Shown in pieces: positions 15,834-24,068 of a DNA stretch of 64,000 nt. The number at the start of each line of letters is the position of its first letter. Within the stretch, counting starts at the first letter, position 1. A program made the position numbers and the translations under genes. The notes under the pieces were generated by a model. The model did not search any database. It worked only from the letters and a program-made list of their open reading frames with translations, and was not told the DNA's origin. This DNA comes from Bacillota bacterium (GTDB lineage: Bacteria; Bacillota; Clostridia; Oscillospirales; Ruminococcaceae): NCBI GenBank assembly GCA_023460035.1, contig JAEWRN010000023.1, positions 99,213-163,212 of the forward strand, written 5' to 3'.

Positions 15834-18140
15834 ATGCGGGCCTATACGGTAAAAAATTTCGCATTGGACGAGGCGACGCTGCGGGTGCAAGAGACGCTGT
15901 TTCACAATGCCAATGGGCTTGTCGGGGTGCGCGGCACACTGGAAGAAGGGGTGCCCCGCGGCTGGAACACGATGCGTGGCACGTACCTGAACGGGGTATA
16001 CGACATTGTGCCAATGAAGCAGGCGGAGCCGCTGTGCAACCTGCCGGAAAGCAAAGAAGCCATGCTGAACATTGCCGACACGCAGGGCATTGAGCTGTTT
16101 TTTGATGGCGAGCGGTTTTCTCTGTTTGAGGGCAAAGTAGAAGCCATAGAGCGCACGCTGGATATGGATGCAGGCACCACAACGCGCAAGGTATTATGGG
16201 TGGCGCCCAGCGGCAGCCGGTTGCAGATTACGTTTACCCGTATGGCCTCGTTTGTACAGCTGCCACTTTTTACAATCGACTGCACCATTACGGCGCTTGC
16301 CTTTGACGGGCAGCTTGAAATCGTTTCAAAGCACACCGGCCTTGTGCAAAACTATGCAGATGAAAGCGACCCCCGCCTTGCAGGCGAACGGCGCAACTGC
16401 CTTGTGGCAGAAAGCTGGACACAGACCGATACCGCAGATTTTTTGACCGCACATACGCTGCAAAGCGGCCTGCGGGTATGCAGCGGCGTGGCACATGACA
16501 TACAGGCAGACGGCGTGCAGCGCCAGCGCAACTATGAGCCGCAGTCGCACACCGTTGAAACCCGGCTTACCTGTGCCGTGCACAGCGGGCAAACTGTGCA
16601 CCTTGTAAAATATGCCGTGTTTACCGATTCGGTGCGCTGCCAAGACTGTGCCGCGGCTGCCCAAAACGAACTTGCGGCGGCGGTGGGGCATATGGATGAG
16701 CTGTACTGCGGCCAGCATGCCTACCTCGCCGCGTTTTGGTCCCGCGCAGAGTTGGCGGTGCAAGGGGATGACGAAAACGCCCTTGCCATCTGCTTTAACC
16801 AATACCAGCTGCTGCAGGCGGCGGGCAAAGATGGCCAGTGCAGTGTGGCGGCAAAAGGCCTTTCAGGCGAGGGGTATGAGGGGCATTATTTTTGGGATAC
16901 CGAAATGTACATTTTGCCCTTTTTCATTTTTACCGACCCTGCGTTGGCCAAAAAACTGCTGCATTTCAGGTATGCCACGTTGGGGGCGGCGCGCGAAAAT
17001 GCAAAGCTGCTCGGCCACCGCGCCGGGGCGCTGTACCCTTGGCGCACCATTGCCGGGCGGGAGTGTTCGGGTTATTTTCCATCCGGTACGGCGCAATACC
17101 ACATCGACGGGGACATTGCCCACGCGGTAATGCTGTACTGGCTAACCACCGGTGATGACGACTACCTTGTGCGGGAGGGCACGGAGATTTTGCTGGAAAC
17201 CGCCCGCCTGTGGCTGGACGTTGGCTGCTGGTATAACGGCAGCTTTCGCATTAACGACGTGACCGGGCCGGACGAATACACCTGCATGGTGAACAATAAC
17301 TATTACACCAATGCCTGCGCCAAGGCCAATTTACAGGCGGCGTGCGAAGCCGCCTGCTTGCTGCGCAGCCTTGGGCGGGCAGACGTTTTGGCAAAGCTGC
17401 AATTTACCCCGCAGGAGGAAGCGGCATTTGCCAAAGCGGCCGAATGCATGTACCTGCCGTATGACGCCGAAAAGGGCATTAACCCGCAGGATGATTCGTT
17501 TTTGCAAAAACCGGTGTGGGACATTGCCGCGACCCCCAAAGAAAATTTCCCGCTGCTGCTGCACTACCACCCGCTGCACCTTTACCGGTATCAGGTGTGC
17601 AAACAGGCAGATACCGTGATGGCCTACTTTGTGTTTGAAGAACTGCAAAGTGAAGAAGTGATGCGGCGCTCGTTTGAGTATTATGAAAAAATCACCACTC
17701 ACGACTCTTCGCTGTCCAACTGCATTTTCAGCATTGTGGCAGCCCGCCTTGGGCTGCATGAAAAGGCGTGGCAGTACTTTGGCGACAGCGCGCAGGCCGA
17801 TTTGCGCAATGCGCATGGCAACACGAAAGACGGCCTGCACACGGCCAATATGGGCGGGTGCTACCTTGCCATTGTGTGCGGCTTTGCGGGCCTGCGCGTG
17901 CGCCGCGACGGGCTTTACCTGCGGCCGTTTTTGCCAGACGGGTGGCAGGGGTATCGCTTTTGTGTGCGTTACCACGGCTCGCTGGTCTGTGTTGAAGTTA
18001 CGCAAGACGGCTGCAATTTTAGCTTGTTGCAAGGCGGGCCGGCCCCAATACACTGTGCAGGGCAAAGCGTGGTGCTGCAAGCTGAAAAGCAAATTCACTT
18101 TACAACAGAAATGCTGCAAAAAGAGGGCAGTACAAGATGA
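15834..18140 (+). CDS. Glycoside hydrolase family 65 disaccharide phosphorylase
   Basis: A 768-residue GH65 protein. This family cleaves alpha-linked glucosyl disaccharides (maltose, trehalose, kojibiose, nigerose) with phosphate to give beta-glucose 1-phosphate and glucose. The catalytic acid is Glu481 in DVTGPDEYTCMVNNNYYTN, and the upstream block KGLSGEGYEGHYFWDTE is equally conserved. The start follows AAAGGAGAAAT. The adjacent beta-phosphoglucomutase strongly supports phosphorylase rather than hydrolase activity. The exact disaccharide cannot be read from sequence. Confidence 0.9.
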   Translation: MRAYTVKNFALDEATLRVQETLFHNANGLVGVRGTLEEGVPRGWNTMRGTYLNGVYDIVPMKQAEPLCNLPESKEAMLNIADTQGIELFFDGERFSLFEGKVEAIERTLDMDAGTTTRKVLWVAPSGSRLQITFTRMASFVQLPLFTIDCTITALAFDGQLEIVSKHTGLVQNYADESDPRLAGERRNCLVAESWTQTDTADFLTAHTLQSGLRVCSGVAHDIQADGVQRQRNYEPQSHTVETRLTCAVHSGQTVHLVKYAVFTDSVRCQDCAAAAQNELAAAVGHMDELYCGQHAYLAAFWSRAELAVQGDDENALAICFNQYQLLQAAGKDGQCSVAAKGLSGEGYEGHYFWDTEMYILPFFIFTDPALAKKLLHFRYATLGAARENAKLLGHRAGALYPWRTIAGRECSGYFPSGTAQYHIDGDIAHAVMLYWLTTGDDDYLVREGTEILLETARLWLDVGCWYNGSFRINDVTGPDEYTCMVNNNYYTNACAKANLQAACEAACLLRSLGRADVLAKLQFTPQEEAAFAKAAECMYLPYDAEKGINPQDDSFLQKPVWDIAATPKENFPLLLHYHPLHLYRYQVCKQADTVMAYFVFEELQSEEVMRRSFEYYEKITTHDSSLSNCIFSIVAARLGLHEKAWQYFGDSAQADLRNAHGNTKDGLHTANMGGCYLAIVCGFAGLRVRRDGLYLRPFLPDGWQGYRFCVRYHGSLVCVEVTQDGCNFSLLQGGPAPIHCAGQSVVLQAEKQIHFTTEMLQKEGSTR

Positions 18141-18775
18141 AATTCGAAGCCATGATTTTTGATCTGGACGGAGTTTTGGTGTTTACCGACCAGTTTCACT
18201 ACAAGGCGTGGGGCGAAGTTGCGCGGCAATTGGGAATTTATTTCGACGAAAAAATCAACGACCGGCTGCGCGGCGTCAGCAGGATGCAGAGCCTTGACAT
18301 TATTTTAGAGCGTTACACCGGCGTACCGCTGGCCCCGGCACAAAAACTGGCGCTTGCCGAGCAAAAAAATAACAGCTACCGTGCGCTGCTGCAAACGATG
18401 GCCCCGCAGGACGTGCCGGCAGAAATTCGGCAAACACTGCAACAATTGCGAAATGCCGGGGTAAAACTGGCGGTCGGCTCTTCCAGCAAAAACGCAAAGC
18501 TGATTTTGCAAAAAACACAGTTAGCGGGGCTGTTTGACGCGGTGGCAGACGGCAATGATATCACCCGCTCTAAGCCGGACCCGGAAGTCTTTTTAAAAGC
18601 GGCTTCTTTTTTGGGCGTTGCCCCGCAAAACAGCCTTGTCATCGAAGACGCCCCCGCGGGCATTGAGGCGGCAAAGACGGGCGGGTTCGCATCTGCTTCC
18701 ATCGGGGGTGCCGTGCCGCAGGGCCTTGCAGGGTATCACCTGCAAACCCTGGCAGACCTGCTCCGCTTTGTATAA
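18137..18775 (+). CDS. pgmB: Beta-phosphoglucomutase (HAD superfamily)
   Basis: Converts beta-glucose 1-phosphate from the GH65 enzyme into glucose 6-phosphate. HAD motif I is FDLDGVLVFTD (nucleophile Asp9, acid/base Asp11), with the cap residues FHYKAW, motif II SSS, motif III Lys and motif IV IEDAPAGIEAAK. It is 212 residues, normal for the family. ATG overlaps the GH65 stop (ATGA), so the two are translationally coupled. Last gene of the operon. Confidence 0.93.
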   Translation: MKFEAMIFDLDGVLVFTDQFHYKAWGEVARQLGIYFDEKINDRLRGVSRMQSLDIILERYTGVPLAPAQKLALAEQKNNSYRALLQTMAPQDVPAEIRQTLQQLRNAGVKLAVGSSSKNAKLILQKTQLAGLFDAVADGNDITRSKPDPEVFLKAASFLGVAPQNSLVIEDAPAGIEAAKTGGFASASIGGAVPQGLAGYHLQTLADLLRFV

Positions 18776-18784
18776 ATCACAAAA

Positions 18785-18827
18785 AACAGCACCCGCAAAG
18801 GCGTTTTGCCTTGCGGGTGCTGTTTTT
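18785..18827. terminator. Bidirectional terminator between pgmB and glycosyltransferase
   Basis: Arms of 17-18 bases (AACAGCACCCGCAAAGGC with its complement, one bulged A), loop GTTTT, flanked by A-run on one side and T-run on the other, between convergent genes. Confidence 0.88.
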
Positions 18828-18835
18828 AACATAAG

Positions 18836-20023
18836 TTATTTTGCGTGTTTGATCTGATACTCATAAACAGCGCGGTCATACACATTCATCACAGAGCGGG
18901 TGAACTCTTTTTCACCATAGCGCCGTGTTGTGCCGGAAACCGTGCTGCGCAGTTGCAATTTGTCGTCTTTCTCCATTGCGGCCCAGTCGTCGATAATTTT
19001 GGCGTACTGTTCGCCGGTTTCAAAAATGTCACCGTTTTTGCCCTGGTCAATCTGCTCACGGTTATAAAGGTCCAGCCGTTGCACGACATAAAGACCGCTG
19101 GCCATGGCCTCCAGCATTGAGATGGAGTTGATTTCTGAAAGGGAAGCGGTGGTAAACAGGTCGCAGGCCTGAAAATACGGCGGCAGAATGCCGTGGTCCA
19201 TCTTGCCCAGCAGGTGCACCTGCTTTTCTACGCCTCGGCAGCGGCACTGTTCATGCAGGGCATTTGCTTCGGGGCCATCCCCAACCAAAAACAACTTGTA
19301 TTGCCCCTTGCCGGCATAATGGTCGGCAAACAGGTCAATCAGCACATCCAGGCTTTTTTCTTTGCCAAGGCGGCCGACAAACAGCATAGAGACATCGCCG
19401 GGGCAAATGCCAAGTTCTTTTTTGGCGGCATCAATTTTTTCCTGCGGGATATTTTCGACCATGAAATCGCTTAAATCGACAGTGTTGGGGATGATGTTGA
19501 TGTGGCGCTCCACCCCGCAACGGCGCAAAAACTCGGCTACCTTGGGTGACGGCCCAATAATTTCGGTGGCATTTTTGGCGATTTTTTTGAAATACCAGTG
19601 CGCGCCGGGCTTTACCACCTTCTGCATTCTGGCGTTGGGGGCCACATAAAACAGATAATCGTCATACATGGTGTGCAGCGTGTAAACGACCGGCTTTTTT
19701 AGCTGGCGCGCACAAAACAAACCAAACAAGCCCATTGTAAATTCAGTTTGGATATGAATGATGTCCGGGTTAAACGCGCGAATGTAAGACAGGCGTTTCA
19801 GGTTGATGGGGCTTGCCACGCCGTAGCCGTAAATTTTTTTCAGGGGGATCGACGGGCAGTACAAAATGCCGTCTTTGACATAGTGCCGGTCTGCTTTCGG
19901 GTTCATGGTGACGATCAGGACTTGGTGTCCCTCTGCCTCAAGGCCGTTTTTCAACGTTTGAATATGGGTGACGACCCCGCTGATGAACGGGAAATAGGTT
20001 TCCGCAAAAATGGCGATCCTCAT
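18836..20023 (-). CDS. GT4-family glycosyltransferase (diacylglycerol glucosyltransferase-like)
   Basis: A GT-B fold glycosyltransferase of 395 residues. The N-terminal MRIAIFAETYFPFISGVVTH and HIQTEFTMGLFG resemble the 1,2-diacylglycerol 3-glucosyltransferase branch that builds membrane glycolipids and lipoteichoic-acid anchors. The C-terminal half has LFVGRLGKEKSLDVLI and the EX7E motif in SEINSISMLEAMASG. The start is ATG at 20023 after CTGAGGTC; upstream frame extension lacks a ribosome site. The sugar acceptor is not certain. Confidence 0.82.
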   Translation of the reverse strand: MRIAIFAETYFPFISGVVTHIQTLKNGLEAEGHQVLIVTMNPKADRHYVKDGILYCPSIPLKKIYGYGVASPINLKRLSYIRAFNPDIIHIQTEFTMGLFGLFCARQLKKPVVYTLHTMYDDYLFYVAPNARMQKVVKPGAHWYFKKIAKNATEIIGPSPKVAEFLRRCGVERHINIIPNTVDLSDFMVENIPQEKIDAAKKELGICPGDVSMLFVGRLGKEKSLDVLIDLFADHYAGKGQYKLFLVGDGPEANALHEQCRCRGVEKQVHLLGKMDHGILPPYFQACDLFTTASLSEINSISMLEAMASGLYVVQRLDLYNREQIDQGKNGDIFETGEQYAKIIDDWAAMEKDDKLQLRSTVSGTTRRYGEKEFTRSVMNVYDRAVYEYQIKHAK

Positions 20024-20194
20024 GATTGACCTCAGTTCTCCGCGCGTATAGCGCGGGATAATAAGCGGCCGCAGCGCTGCTGCACACCGACTTTTTTCTT
20101 TATTCTCATGGATGAAACGACATAGCCCCGCCAAATATGACAAATATTATGACAAATATATTATAGCAAACCTGCGTTTTCATGCAACACTTTG

Positions 20195-20223
20195 TTGCAC
20201 TGCCCCGGCGTATATACTATAAT
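20195..20223 (+). promoter_or_regulatory. Promoter of hprK operon
   Basis: TTGCAC, 17-base spacer, TATAAT. The -35 region lies within an inverted repeat TGCAAC (20183-20188) / GTTGCA (20194-20199), a possible operator. Confidence 0.75.
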
Positions 20224-20279
20224 AAAAGCAGGAATACAGGTGTCGCCTGCAAATGGCGGCTTGAAAAGAGGTTTTCAAT

Positions 20280-21215
20280 ATGCAGTTCTCCGTCAGTCTG
20301 GAAAAGCTGGTGAAGGAGCTCAACCTTGAAGTGGTCTATACCCCGTGTGAGGTTGAGAAAATCATGATCACCTCGGCGGATGTCAACCGGCCGGGCCTGT
20401 TGCTAGCCGGGTACCATGAGTATTTTGACCCGACGCGTATCCAGATCTGCGGCAAGGTGGAAATGTCGTTTTTGGAGGCTCTGCCTGAAACCGAGCGCCG
20501 CAGCCGCATCCACACGCTGTTTGCAACAAAGCCCACGGCGGTGGTGGTGACCCGCAGCCTTTATATTTACGACGCCATGATGGAGTTTGCCACCCAGTAC
20601 GGGGTGCCGGTACTCACCACCGCAGAGAATACGTCGCGGCTGATGTCCGACATTATTTCGATTTTGGGAGTGGAGCTGGCACCGCGTATTACCCGCCATG
20701 GGGTACTGGTGGAGGTTTACGGCGAAGGTATTTTAATCTTGGGCGAAAGCGGCGTGGGCAAAAGCGAAACGGCGGTCGAGCTGGTCAAGCGCGGCCACCG
20801 GCTGATTGCAGACGACGCGGTGGAGCTGCGACGCGTCTCAAACCGTACCATTGTGGGCACAGCGCCTGAAAATATCCGCCATTTTATTGAGTTGCGCGGC
20901 ATTGGCATCATCAACGTGGCCCGGGTGTTTGGCTCCGGTGCGGTTAAAGCAAGCGAACGCGTGGACTTGGTGGTAGAGCTGCAACCGTGGGACAAGACCA
21001 AAAATTACAGCCGCACCGGGCTGGAAAGTGACACGGTGGAAATTTTAGGGCTGGAGCTGCCCTGCAATGTGATACCGGTGCACCCCGGGCGCAACCTTGC
21101 CGTAATTATTGAAACGGCCGCTATCTGCAACCGCCAGAAAAAGATGGGCTACAACGCAGCGGAAGAGCTGATGGCAAAGCTGGGCCTTGAAAACGACATC
21201 ACGACTACAAAATAA
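20280..21215 (+). CDS. hprK: HPr kinase/phosphorylase
   Basis: Phosphorylates or dephosphorylates Ser46 of HPr, setting carbon catabolite repression through CcpA in Firmicutes. The Walker A loop is GESGVGKSETAVELVK (residues 155-170) and the signature continues HRLIADDAVELRR; the C-terminal LRGIGIINV and the HprK capping segment are present. It is 311 residues, the usual length. First gene of a murB-rapZ-whiA-dnaE block. Confidence 0.95.
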   Translation: MQFSVSLEKLVKELNLEVVYTPCEVEKIMITSADVNRPGLLLAGYHEYFDPTRIQICGKVEMSFLEALPETERRSRIHTLFATKPTAVVVTRSLYIYDAMMEFATQYGVPVLTTAENTSRLMSDIISILGVELAPRITRHGVLVEVYGEGILILGESGVGKSETAVELVKRGHRLIADDAVELRRVSNRTIVGTAPENIRHFIELRGIGIINVARVFGSGAVKASERVDLVVELQPWDKTKNYSRTGLESDTVEILGLELPCNVIPVHPGRNLAVIIETAAICNRQKKMGYNAAEELMAKLGLENDITTTK

Positions 21216-21344
21216 CACGCCGCAAAATGCGGCTTTGTCCGGCACACAGCGGCGCATTCCGGTTTCAAAAAGCGGCAATGGCTTTTTAACGGGGTGCGCC
21301 TTGTGGTTGTTTGGGCAGGTACTCAGCGAGCAGGGGGAAAAGGA

Positions 21345-22253
21345 ATGATCGACTACACAGCGCTGGCGCAGCAGTTTGAAAGTGCCGGTATTGAGGTGCG
21401 CGGCAACGAGCCGCTTGCAAGGTATACGACCTTTCAAATTGGCGGGCCGGCAAAACTGTTTTGTGTGCCGCACAGCCTTGAACAGCTGGCACAGGCATAT
21501 AAAATTTGCCGCGCGTCGGGCAGCAAGGCTTATCTTTTGGGCAAGGGTTCTAACACGCTGTTTGCAGACGAGGGCTTTGACGGCGTGGTGGTTTTTGTTG
21601 GCCGCGGGCTGGATGAAATTGAACTTACCGGCCCCGCCACTATTCGTGCAGGGGCAGGGGCACCACTTTCTCACCTTTGCCTGTTTGCCGCAAAGCACAG
21701 CCTTTCAGGGTTGGAGTTTGCGTATGGCATTCCCGGCTCGGTGGGCGGCGCGGTGTATATGAATGCCGGCGCCTATTGTGGCGAGATGAAGGATGTTTTG
21801 TGCCGGGTGGGCTGCATAACGGCACAGGGGGAAGAAGTGGTATTAACGGTACCGCAGATGAATTTTGGGTACCGCACCTCAGTGTTTGAACAGCAGGGCG
21901 GTGCCGTGCTGTGGGCAGAATTCAGCTTGCAGCCGGCAGATGGGCAGGCGGTGCGTGCACGCATGAAAGAGCTGCTAAGCCGCCGCACGTCAAGGCAGCC
22001 GCTTGAAATGCCCAGCGCGGGCAGTACGTTTAAGCGGCCACAGGGGGCTTATGCCGCCGCGCTGATTGAAGAATGCGGGCTGAAAGGCTTTCGCATCGGC
22101 AATGCCGCCATCAGCGAAAAGCACAGCGGCTTTGTCATCAACCTTGGGGGGGCAACGGCAAAGGATGTGCTTGCAGTGGCAGAAGAGGTTGCACGCATTG
22201 TAAAAGAAAAGACAGGGCACCAGCTGGAAAAAGAGGTTCGGGTCGTTCGCTGA
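21345..22253 (+). CDS. murB: UDP-N-acetylenolpyruvoylglucosamine reductase
   Basis: Second step of UDP-MurNAc synthesis, an FAD- and NADPH-dependent cytoplasmic reductase. FAD-binding residues are seen in LARYTTFQIGGPAKLF and LGKGSNTLFADEGF, with the catalytic region GIPGSVGGAVYMNAGAYG-like (here ending GAYCGE), and the C-terminal PSAGSTFKRP carries the active serine. I start at ATG 21345, eight bases after AGGGGG; the longer frame is not supported. 302 residues. Confidence 0.94.
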   Translation: MIDYTALAQQFESAGIEVRGNEPLARYTTFQIGGPAKLFCVPHSLEQLAQAYKICRASGSKAYLLGKGSNTLFADEGFDGVVVFVGRGLDEIELTGPATIRAGAGAPLSHLCLFAAKHSLSGLEFAYGIPGSVGGAVYMNAGAYCGEMKDVLCRVGCITAQGEEVVLTVPQMNFGYRTSVFEQQGGAVLWAEFSLQPADGQAVRARMKELLSRRTSRQPLEMPSAGSTFKRPQGAYAAALIEECGLKGFRIGNAAISEKHSGFVINLGGATAKDVLAVAEEVARIVKEKTGHQLEKEVRVVR

Positions 22254-22277
22254 GCAGCAGTAAAGAGGGGAAACATT

Positions 22278-23141
22278 ATGGGGCTTTTGATTGTCAGCGG
22301 CCTTTCGGGGGCCGGCAAGTCGCTGGTTGTGCACGCGCTTGAGGATATTGGGTATTTTTGCATCGACAACCTGCCACCGGCATTGCTGTCCCGCATTGTG
22401 GAGTTTTCAAAGCAAAGTGCCAGCGAAATTGAAAAGCTGGCGGTGGTCATTGACGTGCGCAGCGGCGAAAGCAACGGCAGTATTACTCAGGCGCTGGACG
22501 AGTTGCGCAAGATGGGTGTGCCATACGAATGCCTGTTTCTGGACTCGCAGACCGATGTGCTGGAGAGACGCTACAAAGAGACGCGCCGCACCCACCCGCT
22601 CAGCATCAAAAACCGCATTTCAATTGAAGAGGCAATCGAGCGCGAACGCAAAATTTTGCAGCCAATTGCAGAAAGTGCGAACTATATCATAGACACTTCA
22701 GTGCTTTCCACCGCGCAGCTGCGCGACCGCGTGGTGTCGCTGTTCACCGAGGACAAGCGCGAGGGTATGGTCATCACCGTTATTTCGTTTGGCTTTAAGT
22801 TTGGTACCCCAAAGGATTCCGACCTGGTTTTCGATGTGCGCTGTTTGCGCAACCCATTTTACATCCCGGAGCTGAAGCACAAAACCGGCCTTGACAAAGA
22901 AGTATATGACTATGTGTTCAGTTTTGACGAAGCACAGGGGCTGCTTTTGCGGCTGAAAGATTTGCTGGGGTATTCGCTGCCGCTGTATTTGAAAGAGGGC
23001 AAAAGCCAGCTTTCGATTGCGGTGGGTTGCACCGGCGGCAAACACCGCTCGGTGGCCTTTGCCCGCGCGCTGGGCGAATTTGCGCAGCAGCAGGGTTACC
23101 GCACCTCGGTGCTACACCGCGATATTGAAAGGACTTTATAA
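22278..23141 (+). CDS. rapZ: RapZ/YvcJ-family nucleotide-binding protein (RNase adapter)
   Basis: A 287-residue P-loop protein: Walker A GLSGAGKS (8-15), DNLPP motif in CIDNLPPAL, and the C-terminal GCTGGKHRSVAFAR block. In E. coli RapZ guides RNase E to glmZ; in Firmicutes YvcJ binds nucleotides and affects competence, with unclear RNA partner. It follows hprK-murB and abuts whiA without spacing, the conserved Firmicute order, except that yvcK is absent. Confidence 0.92.
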   Translation: MGLLIVSGLSGAGKSLVVHALEDIGYFCIDNLPPALLSRIVEFSKQSASEIEKLAVVIDVRSGESNGSITQALDELRKMGVPYECLFLDSQTDVLERRYKETRRTHPLSIKNRISIEEAIERERKILQPIAESANYIIDTSVLSTAQLRDRVVSLFTEDKREGMVITVISFGFKFGTPKDSDLVFDVRCLRNPFYIPELKHKTGLDKEVYDYVFSFDEAQGLLLRLKDLLGYSLPLYLKEGKSQLSIAVGCTGGKHRSVAFARALGEFAQQQGYRTSVLHRDIERTL

Positions 23142-24068
23142 ATGAGCTTTTCCGGGCAGGTTAAAACCGAGCTTTGCAAAAAACAAATTCAAAGCCCGTG
23201 CTGTGTGCGCGCGGCCTGCTATGGCTTTGCCTGCTTTTCACGCTATTTTGATTACAAGGGCCTGGTGCTGCACACCGAACGCGCACTGGTCGCGCAGACA
23301 GCGCAAAAGCTGATGAAGCGCATGGGGCTCAAAGGCGACATTGTAGAAAAGCCCCGCCAAACAGGTACGATTTACGAATTTGCAATCAAAGACCCTTTTA
23401 TGGTGCAAAAAATGCTGGCCGAGTTTGGGTATACCGGGCAGGAGCCCAGCCTGCGGCTGCACCCGGAGCTTTTTGCGTGCGAGCAGTGTTTTTATCACTT
23501 CTTGGCGGCGGCATTTTTGTGCAGCGGCATTGTGGCCGACCCCGCAAAAGAGTACAGCCTTGAGTTTGTGTCCAACCGGCGCCCGCTGCTGGACGATTTT
23601 GCTGCAGTGTTGCAGCAGAACGGGTTCGAACCGCGGCAAACGGTGCGCAAAGGGGTAGGGGTTGTGTATTTCAGGGCAAGTGAGCAGGTAGAAGACCTGC
23701 TCACCGCAATGGGCGCGACGAACGCCAGCCTGGAAGTGATGCAGCAGAAGGTGTATAAGGACATCCGCAATAAAACCAACCGCATTACCAACTGTGAGAG
23801 TGCCAACATCGACAAGATTGTCGCTGCCGCCGGTACCGTAACCGAGGCGATTGAATACTTAAAACAAACAGGGCATTATGAAACCTTGCCCGAAGCCCTG
23901 CGCGAAATCGCACAGCTGCGTGTGACATACCCTGAATATTCTTTGGCAGAGCTGGGGCAGCTGTTGCAGCCGCCGCTTAGCAGGGCAGGGGTGTGCCACC
24001 GCATGAAAAAGCTGACCGAATTGGCACAGGCCATTGCAAAAAAAGATGGGGACCAAAACAATGAGTGA
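23142..24068 (+). CDS. whiA: WhiA family DNA-binding protein
   Basis: A 308-residue WhiA homologue: an N-terminal LAGLIDADG-like domain (without nuclease residues) and a C-terminal helix-turn-helix ending LAELGQLLQPPLSRAGVCHRMKKL. It regulates cell division and sporulation-related genes; in low-GC bacteria it influences chromosome segregation. It starts immediately after the rapZ stop and overlaps dnaE by 8 bases. Confidence 0.92.
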   Translation: MSFSGQVKTELCKKQIQSPCCVRAACYGFACFSRYFDYKGLVLHTERALVAQTAQKLMKRMGLKGDIVEKPRQTGTIYEFAIKDPFMVQKMLAEFGYTGQEPSLRLHPELFACEQCFYHFLAAAFLCSGIVADPAKEYSLEFVSNRRPLLDDFAAVLQQNGFEPRQTVRKGVGVVYFRASEQVEDLLTAMGATNASLEVMQQKVYKDIRNKTNRITNCESANIDKIVAAAGTVTEAIEYLKQTGHYETLPEALREIAQLRVTYPEYSLAELGQLLQPPLSRAGVCHRMKKLTELAQAIAKKDGDQNNE

